From Thiorhodovibrio litoralis (GTDB taxonomy: Bacteria > Pseudomonadota > Gammaproteobacteria > Chromatiales > Chromatiaceae), in the NCBI RefSeq assembly GCF_033954455.1, contig NZ_CP121473.1:5402624-5466623 (forward strand): 64,000 nt of DNA, written 5' to 3'. Shown here piece after piece: positions 13,975 through 22,174 of this stretch. The position numbers and the translations under genes are program-made. The notes under the pieces were generated by a model. It was given only the letters and a program-made list of their open reading frames with translations. It was not told where the DNA came from and did no database searches. The first letter of the stretch is position 1. Every line of letters begins with the position of its first letter.

Positions 13975-16812
13975 TTAGACCAGCACGACGTCGGTGATCG
14001 CCATGCCGTCGCCCGTGAGGATGGTGCTCACATCGTTATTGGTGACGCCGTTGACAGCAACCGTTGTACCAGCTTGCACCAGATTGCCGGTAGTAACCTC
14101 GGCGACCCAGAAGGTCCCTGCCGCACCTAAGCCGAAGGCGACGTAGGTCGCACTTGCAAGCGAGGACGCAGTTGCAGTGTTACCTCCACCCGCCGACATG
14201 GTGACGTTATTCAAGTCCGCCAGGAATGCGGTCACATTGGCATAGGTGCCGAGCAGTTGCTGCCCAGTGAGCGTTCCGCTCGTTTGGACAGCAGTCGCGC
14301 TCGCGACGGCACCACCACTGACCAAGCCAGAAGTGAGCGCCCAGACCGTTGTCGCAGCAACCGTCGCATTGGCAAAGAGCACGCTCGCATCCAGATGGAT
14401 CAGATCAGTACCGCTATCTTCAAAGTTGCTGATCACATCGCCGTACTGGGTATCGGCCGTGTAGTTGAAGATGTCGCTCAAGTCGGAGGCAGTGATGGTG
14501 TCCTCGCCGACGCCACTGTTCACCTGGAAGCCGCCCGTGGTGCCAATCCGCGGCGTGACAATGGTCAGATCGATGGTGGTTTCAGTCGCTACACCATTGA
14601 CCACGATGGTTCCGGCATTACCGGCGTTGTCGTCGTCGTAGGTGACACCATCGAAGAAGTCAGCGAACTGCTTGCTGGTGACCGTCAGATCGTTGTTGTC
14701 GGTATCAACCGTATCCAGGCTGCCAGAGAAGGTGAAGTCGGTCGCATCGACCGCGCCACCGGCTACCGTGAGGGTGTTGGTGCCGCCGCCGAAGTTGAGC
14801 GCGATCTCGTTGCCCGTAGCAGCGGTATCGACCGTGACATCATCATCACCATCACTCATCACGAACTGCGAGTTGTCAGCCGCGTCGTCAATATTGAGCG
14901 TGTTGTCACCGGCGCCCAAGTCCACGGCGAACTCGTCGCCAGCAGAGTCGACGGTTACGGTGTCATCGCCCTCACCGGTCTCGATGATCTGATCGTTGGC
15001 TGCGTTGCCTTGGGAAACCAAGGTGACATCACCCGTGGTCTGCGAACGAATCGAGCCCGCATCCGTGACGGTGCCAAGATCAGCGTCCTCCTCACCGGTC
15101 ACCAGCAGGTCGGCGCTGTCGGTATTAATGGTGCCGCCAACGGTGATCGCGCCATCGGTCACATCGAAGGTCACGGCATCGAAATCGCTGCCGCCCGCGC
15201 CAAAGTCAACATCGTTCAGCGTGATATCGTTCAGCGCCCCAACGGTCACCGAGAAGTTTTCATCGTCGGCTTGGATGTCCAGCGTACCGGTCTGACTGTC
15301 GCCCGTGACAAATGTCTGGCTGTCGCCGGTCAGGATGGTACTAGCACCAAAGTTGCCATCAAGCTCGATGGACGTGACGTTATCGACGTCGCTGATGTCC
15401 AAATTCCCCGGCGTATTGACGGTCAGGTTGACATCACCGGTGACGTTGTTAATGACTTCATTACCCGTCAAAACAGCCGCTGTGAATTCAAGCGCGAAGT
15501 CACCCGTGCCACCCAAGGTCAGGCTGTCATTAATCGCATTAAGACCCACCTCGACCGTCGGCGGCGTTTCTGACTCCGCCAGATTGATGGTGAGATCATC
15601 GACACCGTTGGTCACGTCGATCACGCCGCCAGCGGTCTGGATGGTCGCGGCGGTGTTCTTCTCACCCGCCAACTCGGCGAGATCGACATCCTGATCTTCG
15701 CCGCTCATCACCATGACGCCACCCTGCGCCACATCGGTAATGTCGATGTCGCCCGTCGCCTCGCGACCATCGACAGTCGCCAGCAAGGACTCGTTATCCT
15801 CGAAGTCAACCGTGAAGCCGGTCACCTTGGTGCCCGCCACAAAGGTACCCGCATTGGTGTTATTGATCGTGACAGAACCAGCACCACTCAAGGTCTCCGT
15901 CGGATCGTAACGATTCACCGTCACCGTCTGCCCGCCAGTGGTATGCACCATGTTCTCGGCATCCAGAACGAAGCTACCGACTCGGGTCACCTCGAAGTTC
16001 GTCGTCTCAATGTCACGAACCTGCGGCGTCGCATTAATGCTGGCCGTGGTCGTAATCGTCAACTCATCGGCGTCAGTGGTCGTCTGATCAATGATCGAGT
16101 CGGTTGTCTGGTAGGTATCCTGCGTACCAGTACCCACGTCATTGTTCGGCGTGCCGATGAAGGTATCAACACCAGTAGTCAACGTGAAGGTGTCGCCTGC
16201 TGGTCCGGCGGCAGCGACAGCAGTGTCAACCGCAGCATCAATTTGAGCTTGGGTTGAATTTTCGTCGAGACTGTCGACTAAGGTTGCTGCTGCATCAAGG
16301 AACTTTTGCTGATCCGCTGCGTCGAGCTCGCTGAACGGCGTGAAGCCATCGGCCTTCTGGTCGTCGTAGAACTGAACGGAGGCGGTGATCCAGTTCTGGT
16401 AGAGCTTCTGGGTGGTGTCGACGGTGTCTTCATTCGCCCACATGCCATCGATCATTTCCATGACCAGGGTGCCGATCTCGGCAGAGTCATAGTCGGTGAC
16501 GCCCAGAGCTTCCATGCGGCCCTGCCAATACTCGAAACCTGTAGCGTCTGGCGTGTCGACCTTGAAGATGTTTATGTACAGCTCGGTGAGGAAATCGTCA
16601 CCGGTCAGCGGATTGCCCTCGGCATCTTGGTACAGCTCTTGTACTCGAGCCTGGTCAAAAAAGCTGGCGGCGGTGTCGACATAGGTCAGATCGCCATTGT
16701 CGATGGCGTCCATCCAGTAGTCAGCACCTTCGTAGTCCGCAGCCGCGCCCCAGACGCCGGCGTAGATTTCGAGAACCTGCTCGAGGGTTCCGTAGGATTC
16801 TGGTCTTGCCAT
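13975..16812 (-). CDS. Large S-layer-like surface protein, N-terminal DUF4214, type I secretion candidate
   Basis: A 945-residue acidic protein, very rich in Thr, Asp, Val, Ala and Gly, with few Lys and no Cys. There is no signal peptide. Residues 1 to about 150 are a DUF4214-type module (SFFDQARVQELY, ELYINIF, FEYWQGRMEALGVTDY). Next comes GDTFTLTTGVDTFIGT, the motif that begins the repeat region in many type I-secreted bacterial surface proteins. The body is a long run of beta-strand repeats, including RTX-like GEGDDTVTVDSAGDEF near residue 615. The tail after SDIFNYTADTQYGDVISNF ends in hydrophobic ITDVVLV, typical of a type I signal. AAGGAG stands 8 bases before the ATG. It is the promoter-proximal gene of the modification operon, so it is the most likely substrate of those enzymes. 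Confidence 0.8.
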   Translation of the reverse strand: MARPESYGTLEQVLEIYAGVWGAAADYEGADYWMDAIDNGDLTYVDTAASFFDQARVQELYQDAEGNPLTGDDFLTELYINIFKVDTPDATGFEYWQGRMEALGVTDYDSAEIGTLVMEMIDGMWANEDTVDTTQKLYQNWITASVQFYDDQKADGFTPFSELDAADQQKFLDAAATLVDSLDENSTQAQIDAAVDTAVAAAGPAGDTFTLTTGVDTFIGTPNNDVGTGTQDTYQTTDSIIDQTTTDADELTITTTASINATPQVRDIETTNFEVTRVGSFVLDAENMVHTTGGQTVTVNRYDPTETLSGAGSVTINNTNAGTFVAGTKVTGFTVDFEDNESLLATVDGREATGDIDITDVAQGGVMVMSGEDQDVDLAELAGEKNTAATIQTAGGVIDVTNGVDDLTINLAESETPPTVEVGLNAINDSLTLGGTGDFALEFTAAVLTGNEVINNVTGDVNLTVNTPGNLDISDVDNVTSIELDGNFGASTILTGDSQTFVTGDSQTGTLDIQADDENFSVTVGALNDITLNDVDFGAGGSDFDAVTFDVTDGAITVGGTINTDSADLLVTGEEDADLGTVTDAGSIRSQTTGDVTLVSQGNAANDQIIETGEGDDTVTVDSAGDEFAVDLGAGDNTLNIDDAADNSQFVMSDGDDDVTVDTAATGNEIALNFGGGTNTLTVAGGAVDATDFTFSGSLDTVDTDNNDLTVTSKQFADFFDGVTYDDDNAGNAGTIVVNGVATETTIDLTIVTPRIGTTGGFQVNSGVGEDTITASDLSDIFNYTADTQYGDVISNFEDSGTDLIHLDASVLFANATVAATTVWALTSGLVSGGAVASATAVQTSGTLTGQQLLGTYANVTAFLADLNNVTMSAGGGNTATASSLASATYVAFGLGAAGTFWVAEVTTGNLVQAGTTVAVNGVTNNDVSTILTGDGMAITDVVLV

Positions 16813-16956
16813 TGTGAGATCTCCTTAATGGATCGATTTTATCGGTAGAGTCGGGTCAGTGTGGATTTTGGCCTTTAAGCTCGCGCGTGCGGCCGTAGTT
16901 GTGTTTTGGTCTTGAGCAACTAGCATAGCATCGGCGACGCGCGCATACCAACAGGG

Positions 16957-16986
16957 ATACTAGATTACCGGACCATAGCTGGTCAA
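16957..16986 (-). promoter_or_regulatory. Predicted sigma70 promoter with palindrome over the -35 box
   Basis: On the minus strand, TTGACC (16986-16981) and TAGTAT (16962-16957) are 18 bp apart, giving a leader of roughly 135 bases before the surface-protein ATG at 16812. The palindrome GACCATAGCTGGTC (16971-16984) overlaps the -35 box and could be an operator. Confidence 0.55.
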
Positions 16987-17489
16987 TAGCGTAGCGTGAT
17001 GTGTTATGCAAATTGCCCAATCAGTTTAGGATCATCTTCTCGCAGCGCGTTTTCATGAGGCGGCGGAAGGGTGTTAGGACCGCGAGCCAATCGCTTCGTT
17101 GCGGGCGCTTAAAGGGCGAGGTAACGGCAAATTGAGCGGTATCTTGAGGGAACCTACTGGACATTTACCTAATCCGCCTTGTGGGGCTTAGCTGGATAAG
17201 CTGGGTTGGAGGAAAGGCTGCGTTCAGAAGCATGTTGCGAAACCAGTTTGCGGGCAGTGGGGGGTAGCATAATAGCTTCTTCCTGGACCACCGTCATGCT
17301 GGACTCTAGTTGATTGGTTGCTGCACGTCAACTGTTATTTGACTTGACAAAACCGATGTAGCGCATTAAAGGCACTGGCGAAAACGGGTTATTGGCAAAA
17401 AACAGACAAGTGCTGGCTGTGGTGCGTTATGCCACGTGGCTGCAGTCCTGGTGAATCTGAACACCAGCACGCCAATTTGTTCCGCTTGA
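16987..17489. other. Intergenic region, no gene seen
   Basis: About 500 bp between the surface-protein promoter and the terminator of the FG-GAP gene. It is less GC-rich than the genes and has no open frame with protein-like composition. A short palindrome GCCACGTGGC occurs near 17431-17440. Nothing else can be supported. Confidence 0.6.
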
Positions 17490-17529
17490 TAAAAAAACCT
17501 CCCCTGCGCGTGGGGTGCGCAGTGGGAGG
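17490..17529 (-). terminator. Intrinsic terminator of the FG-GAP/DUF4214 gene
   Basis: On the minus strand the stem CCTCCCACTGCGC pairs with GCGCAGGGGAGG (17529-17498, one mismatch or bulge) and is followed by a run of seven T residues. It lies 13 bp after the stop codon at 17542. Confidence 0.85.
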
Positions 17530-17541
17530 AGCTCTTTAAGG

Positions 17542-19824
17542 CTAGAAGCCGGTAAGCAGGTCGGGGATGCTGGCGATGGCGGCATCGCGCGTGGCTGGAT
17601 CGGCGGTGATGCCACTCAGTATCTCAGCGCCGATCTGCTGCAGACGAAGCTTCTGCGCGTCGCTAAGGCTATCGTACTCAACATCAGCCACCACCTGCGC
17701 CTGCGCGAAGGCGAGACCAATCTCCACCAGGTGGCCGAAGCGCGCCATGTCATCGGCTGCGTCCGGGTTGGCCCAGCCACCGTTGAGCAGTGCGATAATC
17801 ATCTGGTTGCGCTGCACGCGACCGGCGTCCAGCTCCCCACGCCAGAAAGCGAGCCCCTCGGCATCTGCCATGCGGCCAAAGATATTGGTGTAGAGCGCAT
17901 GAATAAAGGTGTCGGTATCCTGGCCCACGGGGTACATGGCCTGGACGCCGGGCTGGTCGAAGAAACTCTGCGCGACAGTGAGCGCGACCCAGTTAGGGTC
18001 GGTGTCGATGTTGGTGGCCCAGTAAGCCAAACCGGCGGCGTCCGGGGCGTAGCCAACGGTGGCGATGTAGATTTCCATGACCTGCCAGGCTGTGGTGGCG
18101 CGCAGGCTGTCGGCGGGGTTGTAGAGAATGCCCGCCCAACCGTTGCCGACCATGGAGTCATTGCCCTTGCCCCAGGGGGCACCGAGAGCGATGTCGGTGA
18201 CAGCGTTGTTGTCGAGATCGGCCAAGGCGATGGTTGTGCCCATGCGCCCGGCGGAGAGCGGATCACCCGGGGTCGGTTTGCTCTCGGGGGCGATGATGGC
18301 AAGATCGGCCTGGATGTCGATGGCGTATTCGTCATCCCAGCTGGAACGGCCGTAAAGGACATGAACCCAGCCGTTGGTGCCACTGACGGCGAAAGAATTG
18401 GTGGTGCTGATGGCCAGGTCTGGAATGCTGTCGTCGTTGATCGGGCCAATAGCCAGGGCGTTGCCGGTCTTGAAGCCGATGCGGGCGATATCCTCGCTCA
18501 GCTGGAAGGTGCTGCTGGCCTGCTCGAACAAATCGACGCTTGCGCCCCAGCTGCCACCAAGTAATAGGTAGGCGCGGCCTTTGCCGGTGGTGCCGGACTG
18601 CCCCCAGCCGGATCGTGGGGCGCCGATGACGAGATCCGCGATGCCATCGCCATTCAAGTCGCCGGCGGCGAGACGCTCACCGGTTTGGTCGCCCTCCACC
18701 GCGCCATAGATGACGCTGGTAGCTTCGCTAAAGATGTCAACCAGATAATTAATTTGACTGCCGGTGGGTAGGATGTAGGTTGCCCCCACCTCCGCGAGGT
18801 CCATGGTGCCATGGTCGCTATCAGGGGCGCCCATGATGAGCTCGGCGGTGCCGTCGCCGTTCACGTCGGCCAGGGCCAGGGCATGCACCTGAAAGATCTC
18901 GGAGCCGATCTGATCGCCAGCGACACCGCCGGCGATCATGGCATCGAAGTTGCCGCCGTCGGCGCCGGGGTCGGTGGTGAACTCGCCACTCAGGCGCTGT
19001 CCATAGTAGACAAAGACGGCGCCATTGATGCCGCGTGGCAGGCCATCGACCAGCGGGGCGGTTGGCGGATGACTGGGGCTGTCGGTGAGGTCGTCGGCGA
19101 AGATGAGATCGGCCTGGCCGTCTGCGGTGACGTCACCGATGAGGATGTCCGTCACATGCATCGAGGAGGCGGGCAGGATGGTGGCACCGGCGATAGTGGA
19201 GAGCGTCTGGGTGCCGGTCAGGTCGGCGGCGCCGAAGACGATGTCGATGCGGGCGTCTTCTTCCGCGACCGGAGCGTCTTGATCATTCACCCGCTGGGAG
19301 ACGACGGCCAGGTCGTCGTAGCCGTCGGCGTTGAGGTCGCCAGCGGCGAGGCGGTGGCCGGCAAAGCCCTGCTGGCGGTCGCCGACCAGGGTGAGATCGG
19401 CGACGCCATCGTCGCTGGACTCGACCACGCCGAGGGGGCTGGCGATCTGGCCGCCGCCAAAGAACACGGACACCACGCCCGCCTCACTGACGCCGCGCGG
19501 ACTGTCCTGGCGCGGCGCGCCGATGGCAAGGTCCTGGATGCCATCGCCGTTGAAATCCCCCACCGCCATGGCGCTGCCGAGCTGGGCCTCGCGCTGGGGG
19601 CTTTTGATCACGGTGCCAAAGCCGGTGAGCTGCGGGCTCTCCCCCACCGAAATGGGAACCGCAGCGAAAAGCGGCGCGGACACTAGGGCAGCAAGAGCGC
19701 CGGCCAGTGAGCCGGCCAGTGAGAAAGCGCGTTTGCGAGCGCGCCGGGGCTTAGCTCCAGAGGGGAAAGCGGCGGAACAACCGGCGCCAGATGTCTGCAA
19801 AAACCTAAACCCTGGGTGTTTCAT
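17542..19824 (-). CDS. Sec-exported FG-GAP repeat protein with C-terminal DUF4214
   Basis: A 760-residue protein. The N-terminus carries a twin-Arg-poor but basic region (RARKRAFSL) and a hydrophobic stretch ending SAPLFAAVP, a long Sec signal peptide. Residues about 65-560 hold FG-GAP / integrin-alpha beta-propeller repeats with calcium-loop patterns (DFNGDGIQDLAIGAP, DLNADGYDDLAV, DVNGDGTAELIMGAP, DLNGDGIADLVIGAP). Residues about 578-755 are a DUF4214 module (VMEIYIATVGYAPDAAGLAYW, ALYTNIFGR, LLNGGWANP). I start it at MKHPGF (19824), with GAGG upstream; an open extension to 19872 is possible. The same C-terminal module ends the metalloprotease at 36070-38163. It probably acts outside the cell or on the surface, in adhesion or matrix binding. 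Confidence 0.8.
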   Translation of the reverse strand: MKHPGFRFLQTSGAGCSAAFPSGAKPRRARKRAFSLAGSLAGALAALVSAPLFAAVPISVGESPQLTGFGTVIKSPQREAQLGSAMAVGDFNGDGIQDLAIGAPRQDSPRGVSEAGVVSVFFGGGQIASPLGVVESSDDGVADLTLVGDRQQGFAGHRLAAGDLNADGYDDLAVVSQRVNDQDAPVAEEDARIDIVFGAADLTGTQTLSTIAGATILPASSMHVTDILIGDVTADGQADLIFADDLTDSPSHPPTAPLVDGLPRGINGAVFVYYGQRLSGEFTTDPGADGGNFDAMIAGGVAGDQIGSEIFQVHALALADVNGDGTAELIMGAPDSDHGTMDLAEVGATYILPTGSQINYLVDIFSEATSVIYGAVEGDQTGERLAAGDLNGDGIADLVIGAPRSGWGQSGTTGKGRAYLLLGGSWGASVDLFEQASSTFQLSEDIARIGFKTGNALAIGPINDDSIPDLAISTTNSFAVSGTNGWVHVLYGRSSWDDEYAIDIQADLAIIAPESKPTPGDPLSAGRMGTTIALADLDNNAVTDIALGAPWGKGNDSMVGNGWAGILYNPADSLRATTAWQVMEIYIATVGYAPDAAGLAYWATNIDTDPNWVALTVAQSFFDQPGVQAMYPVGQDTDTFIHALYTNIFGRMADAEGLAFWRGELDAGRVQRNQMIIALLNGGWANPDAADDMARFGHLVEIGLAFAQAQVVADVEYDSLSDAQKLRLQQIGAEILSGITADPATRDAAIASIPDLLTGF

Positions 19825-19983
19825 GGGCGAGGAAACCTCATGTATTTCGTGGGGAGCGCTATTATCCACCATGTCGGCCCAAAGCCAAAATCATCGTGGC
19901 ACCCTCGCCAAAATCCGTGGAAATGGCGCTGCCGCAGGATGCCTTTGCCGATGCTAGATCGATGCCGCAGAAGGGCCGGGGGA

Positions 19984-20352
19984 TCAGCGATAGGTCCAGT
20001 GTTGGTGCAGCAGGAAGCTGATGATTGGCACCACTGTCACCACACAGGCGATGCCAGTGTAGTAAGGCCAGCCAAGCGCGTCCACTAAAGCGCTCAAGGC
20101 AATGGTCGCGAGGAGCGAAACCAGGGAAACCACAAGGAAACGCATCAGGGAACCACCCCCGAGGGACGCGGTGAAGCTCCACAGCGTATTCATGGTGTAG
20201 GACACCAGGGTGGCGGTGCAGAAGGCCAGTGCGTTGGCGAGCGTCGGGTTGGTGCCCAGTGCTTCGATCAGGCTGGTGGCAACCAGGATATGGGTGGCTG
20301 TCGCGAGGACACCCACGCGCGCGAAGCGGCTGGCTCGCAGCAGCTTGGTCAT
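19984..20352 (-). CDS. gtrA: GtrA-family membrane protein
   Basis: A 122-residue protein with four predicted membrane spans. The order FARVGVLATATHILVA, LANALAFCTATLVSYTMN, MRFLVVSLVSLLATIALSA and GIACVVTVVPIISFLLHQHW fits the GtrA family, including the NTLWSF segment after the second span. GtrA proteins are thought to flip undecaprenyl-phosphate-linked sugar across the inner membrane. The ATG overlaps the TGA of the methyltransferase upstream (ATGA). It is the last gene of the polysaccharide operon. A GtrB-type transferase at 21212-22165 would make its substrate. Confidence 0.85.
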   Translation of the reverse strand: MTKLLRASRFARVGVLATATHILVATSLIEALGTNPTLANALAFCTATLVSYTMNTLWSFTASLGGGSLMRFLVVSLVSLLATIALSALVDALGWPYYTGIACVVTVVPIISFLLHQHWTYR

Positions 20353-21212
20353 GGATTCCGCGCCCCTGGGTGCCGCAGCACGGCAAGAACCGAAACACCG
20401 AAAGGAAAAAACCAGCGCGGGATGATGGCCGCCTCAGCGGCGAATATCCTCATGAGAAGGCTGTTAAGCCATGGCGGGGGCAGGCTCGCGTCGCTCTTGA
20501 CGCCATCAGACGTTGGCGCGGATGCACTCGTGGTGTGAGATTTTTGTGCGCAATTGGTGTTCCTGGTGGATCGACCGCCGGGTCTGCGCAAGCGTGCCAG
20601 CAAGCGCGCGATTGCGATGGGCGCGAACAGCAAGGTATTGAAGTAGCCAATGCGCACCGGCTGCAATCCGGCGGCTTGCGCTTTTTGCCGCAGGCTGGCG
20701 GCCGTGTAGCGGCGATAATGGCCATGGGCTCGGTCGTGGTCGCCATAGAGCCAGGCGTAAGCGGGCACGGTGAGGATGGCGATGCCGCCCGGGGCGAGGC
20801 GCGCGCGGACGGTCGCCAGCGCAGCCTGGTCATCCTGCACATGCTCGAGTACGTCGAACAGGCCGATGAGGTCGAACTGGCGCCCGGCAAAGGGCAAATG
20901 ATCGGGCAGCCAGCCGCGCTGGATATCGGCGCTGGGCGCGCGCTGGCGGGCCATGCTCAGGGCGTAGTCGTGCATCTCCACCGCGCACAGTGGGCCGAAG
21001 CGCGCGAGCATGGGCAGATTTCCGCCCGGCCCGCAGCCGATCTCAAGGACCGATGAAAACGCCTGCATAGGGGTATCGCGCTCTGGCGCCTCGCGCACAT
21101 GGTGGCCAAGACCGAGGTTTGCAATCAGGCGAGCCAGAATGTGGCGGCGGGCAAGGAACCACCAGTGCTGGTCCTGCTCGGCGGCCATCTGGCGGTAAAT
21201 GATGTCCTCCAT
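20349..21212 (-). CDS. Class I SAM-dependent methyltransferase
   Basis: A 287-residue methyltransferase. It opens with EQDQHWWFLARRHILARLI, typical of a group found in GtrA/GtrB loci. Motif I is SVLEIGCGPGGNLPML near residue 55; FDLIGLFDVLEHVQDD and LAPGGIAILTVPAY follow. The last ~40 residues are hydrophobic and may lie on the membrane. One-base overlap with the GtrB-type gene and an ATGA overlap with gtrA show strict co-expression. The methylated product, a lipid-linked sugar or glycan, is unknown. A low-complexity Ser/Thr stretch at about residue 225-245 (NCAQKSHTTSASAPTSDG) is odd for the family and is probably an insertion. Confidence 0.8.
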   Translation of the reverse strand: MEDIIYRQMAAEQDQHWWFLARRHILARLIANLGLGHHVREAPERDTPMQAFSSVLEIGCGPGGNLPMLARFGPLCAVEMHDYALSMARQRAPSADIQRGWLPDHLPFAGRQFDLIGLFDVLEHVQDDQAALATVRARLAPGGIAILTVPAYAWLYGDHDRAHGHYRRYTAASLRQKAQAAGLQPVRIGYFNTLLFAPIAIARLLARLRRPGGRSTRNTNCAQKSHTTSASAPTSDGVKSDASLPPPWLNSLLMRIFAAEAAIIPRWFFPFGVSVLAVLRHPGARNP

Positions 21213-22165
21213 TAGGGCTCCCGAGAGTCTGTGTCGTGAATGGCACGGATGAGATACAGCGGACGCTGCTTGGACTCGAGGTAAAGGCGGCCGAGATACT
21301 CCCCCAGCACGCCGATACCGATGAGCTGGACGCCACCAAGAAACAGCACCGCAGTCATCAGCGAGGCGTAGCCGGGCATGTCAACGCCAACCACGAGGGT
21401 TCTCAGGGTGATGAACAACCCGTAGCAAAACGCCAGCCCGGCAACCAGGGCGCCGCCATAGGTCCAGATGCGCAAGGGGACGGTGCTGTGGGAGGTGATG
21501 CCCTCGAGCGCGAAATTCCATAAGCGCCAGCCGTTGAATTTGGAGTGCCCGGCACTGCGCGGCGCGCGGGTGTATGCGACCGTTGTGGTGCGAAAGCCAA
21601 CCCAGGCGAACAGGCCTTTCATGAAGCGCCGCCGCTCAGGCAGCTGGCGCACGGCCGCGACGACGGCGCGGTCGAGCAGCCGGAAGTCCCCAACGTTGTC
21701 GGGCAACGGAACCTCGCCGATGCGGTTGTGCAGACGGTAGAAGACCTCGGCACTTTGACGCTTAAGCCAAGAATCGCTGGTGCGGTCGCTGCGTCTGGCC
21801 AGGACGACTTCATAGCCCTGGCGCCACTTGGCGACCAACTCCGGAATGAGTTCCGGTGGGTCTTGCAGGTCGACGTCGATGGGAATCACCGCATCGCCCC
21901 TGGCGAGGTCCAGTCCAGCCGTCAGGGCGGACTCCTTGCCGAAGTTGCGCGACAGCTCGACGATGCGGATAGCCGCGCAGTCTTGCTGGGCGCGGCGCAA
22001 TGCGCCGAGGGTGTCATCCTGGCTGCCGTCGTCGATGCAAAGGATCTCAAAAGGCTCACCGGCTGCAGCCAGACTCGGGAGCAAACGAGCAAAAAAAGGC
22101 TCGACCGCAGCTTGTTCGTTGTACAGGGGGCAGATGATCGACAGCATGGGCTGAATGTTCCGCAA
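21212..22165 (-). CDS. GtrB-type family 2 glycosyltransferase
   Basis: A 317-residue polyprenyl-phosphate glycosyltransferase. The GT2 domain shows LSIICPLYNEQAAVEPFF, EILCIDDGSQDDT (first Asp motif) and IPIDVDLQDPPE (DXD-type). NFGKESALTAGLDLARGD and the GHSKFNGWRL segment are typical of the DPM1/GtrB group. Two C-terminal membrane spans (residues about 235-258 and 270-292) are as in GtrB. It would load a sugar onto undecaprenyl phosphate on the cytoplasmic side; GtrA then flips it. The sugar cannot be told from sequence. The start at MRNIQP gives the usual length; MLSIIC six residues later is an alternative. Confidence 0.85.
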   Translation of the reverse strand: MRNIQPMLSIICPLYNEQAAVEPFFARLLPSLAAAGEPFEILCIDDGSQDDTLGALRRAQQDCAAIRIVELSRNFGKESALTAGLDLARGDAVIPIDVDLQDPPELIPELVAKWRQGYEVVLARRSDRTSDSWLKRQSAEVFYRLHNRIGEVPLPDNVGDFRLLDRAVVAAVRQLPERRRFMKGLFAWVGFRTTTVAYTRAPRSAGHSKFNGWRLWNFALEGITSHSTVPLRIWTYGGALVAGLAFCYGLFITLRTLVVGVDMPGYASLMTAVLFLGGVQLIGIGVLGEYLGRLYLESKQRPLYLIRAIHDTDSREP

Positions 22166-22174
22166 TACTTGCGT

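Noticed and set aside
14257..15573. 438-codon plus-strand open frame inside the surface-protein gene
   Set aside because: It is the antisense shadow of a GC-rich, repeat-bearing gene. It has no ribosome-binding site or recognisable motif, while the minus-strand frame has DUF4214 and repeat signatures.
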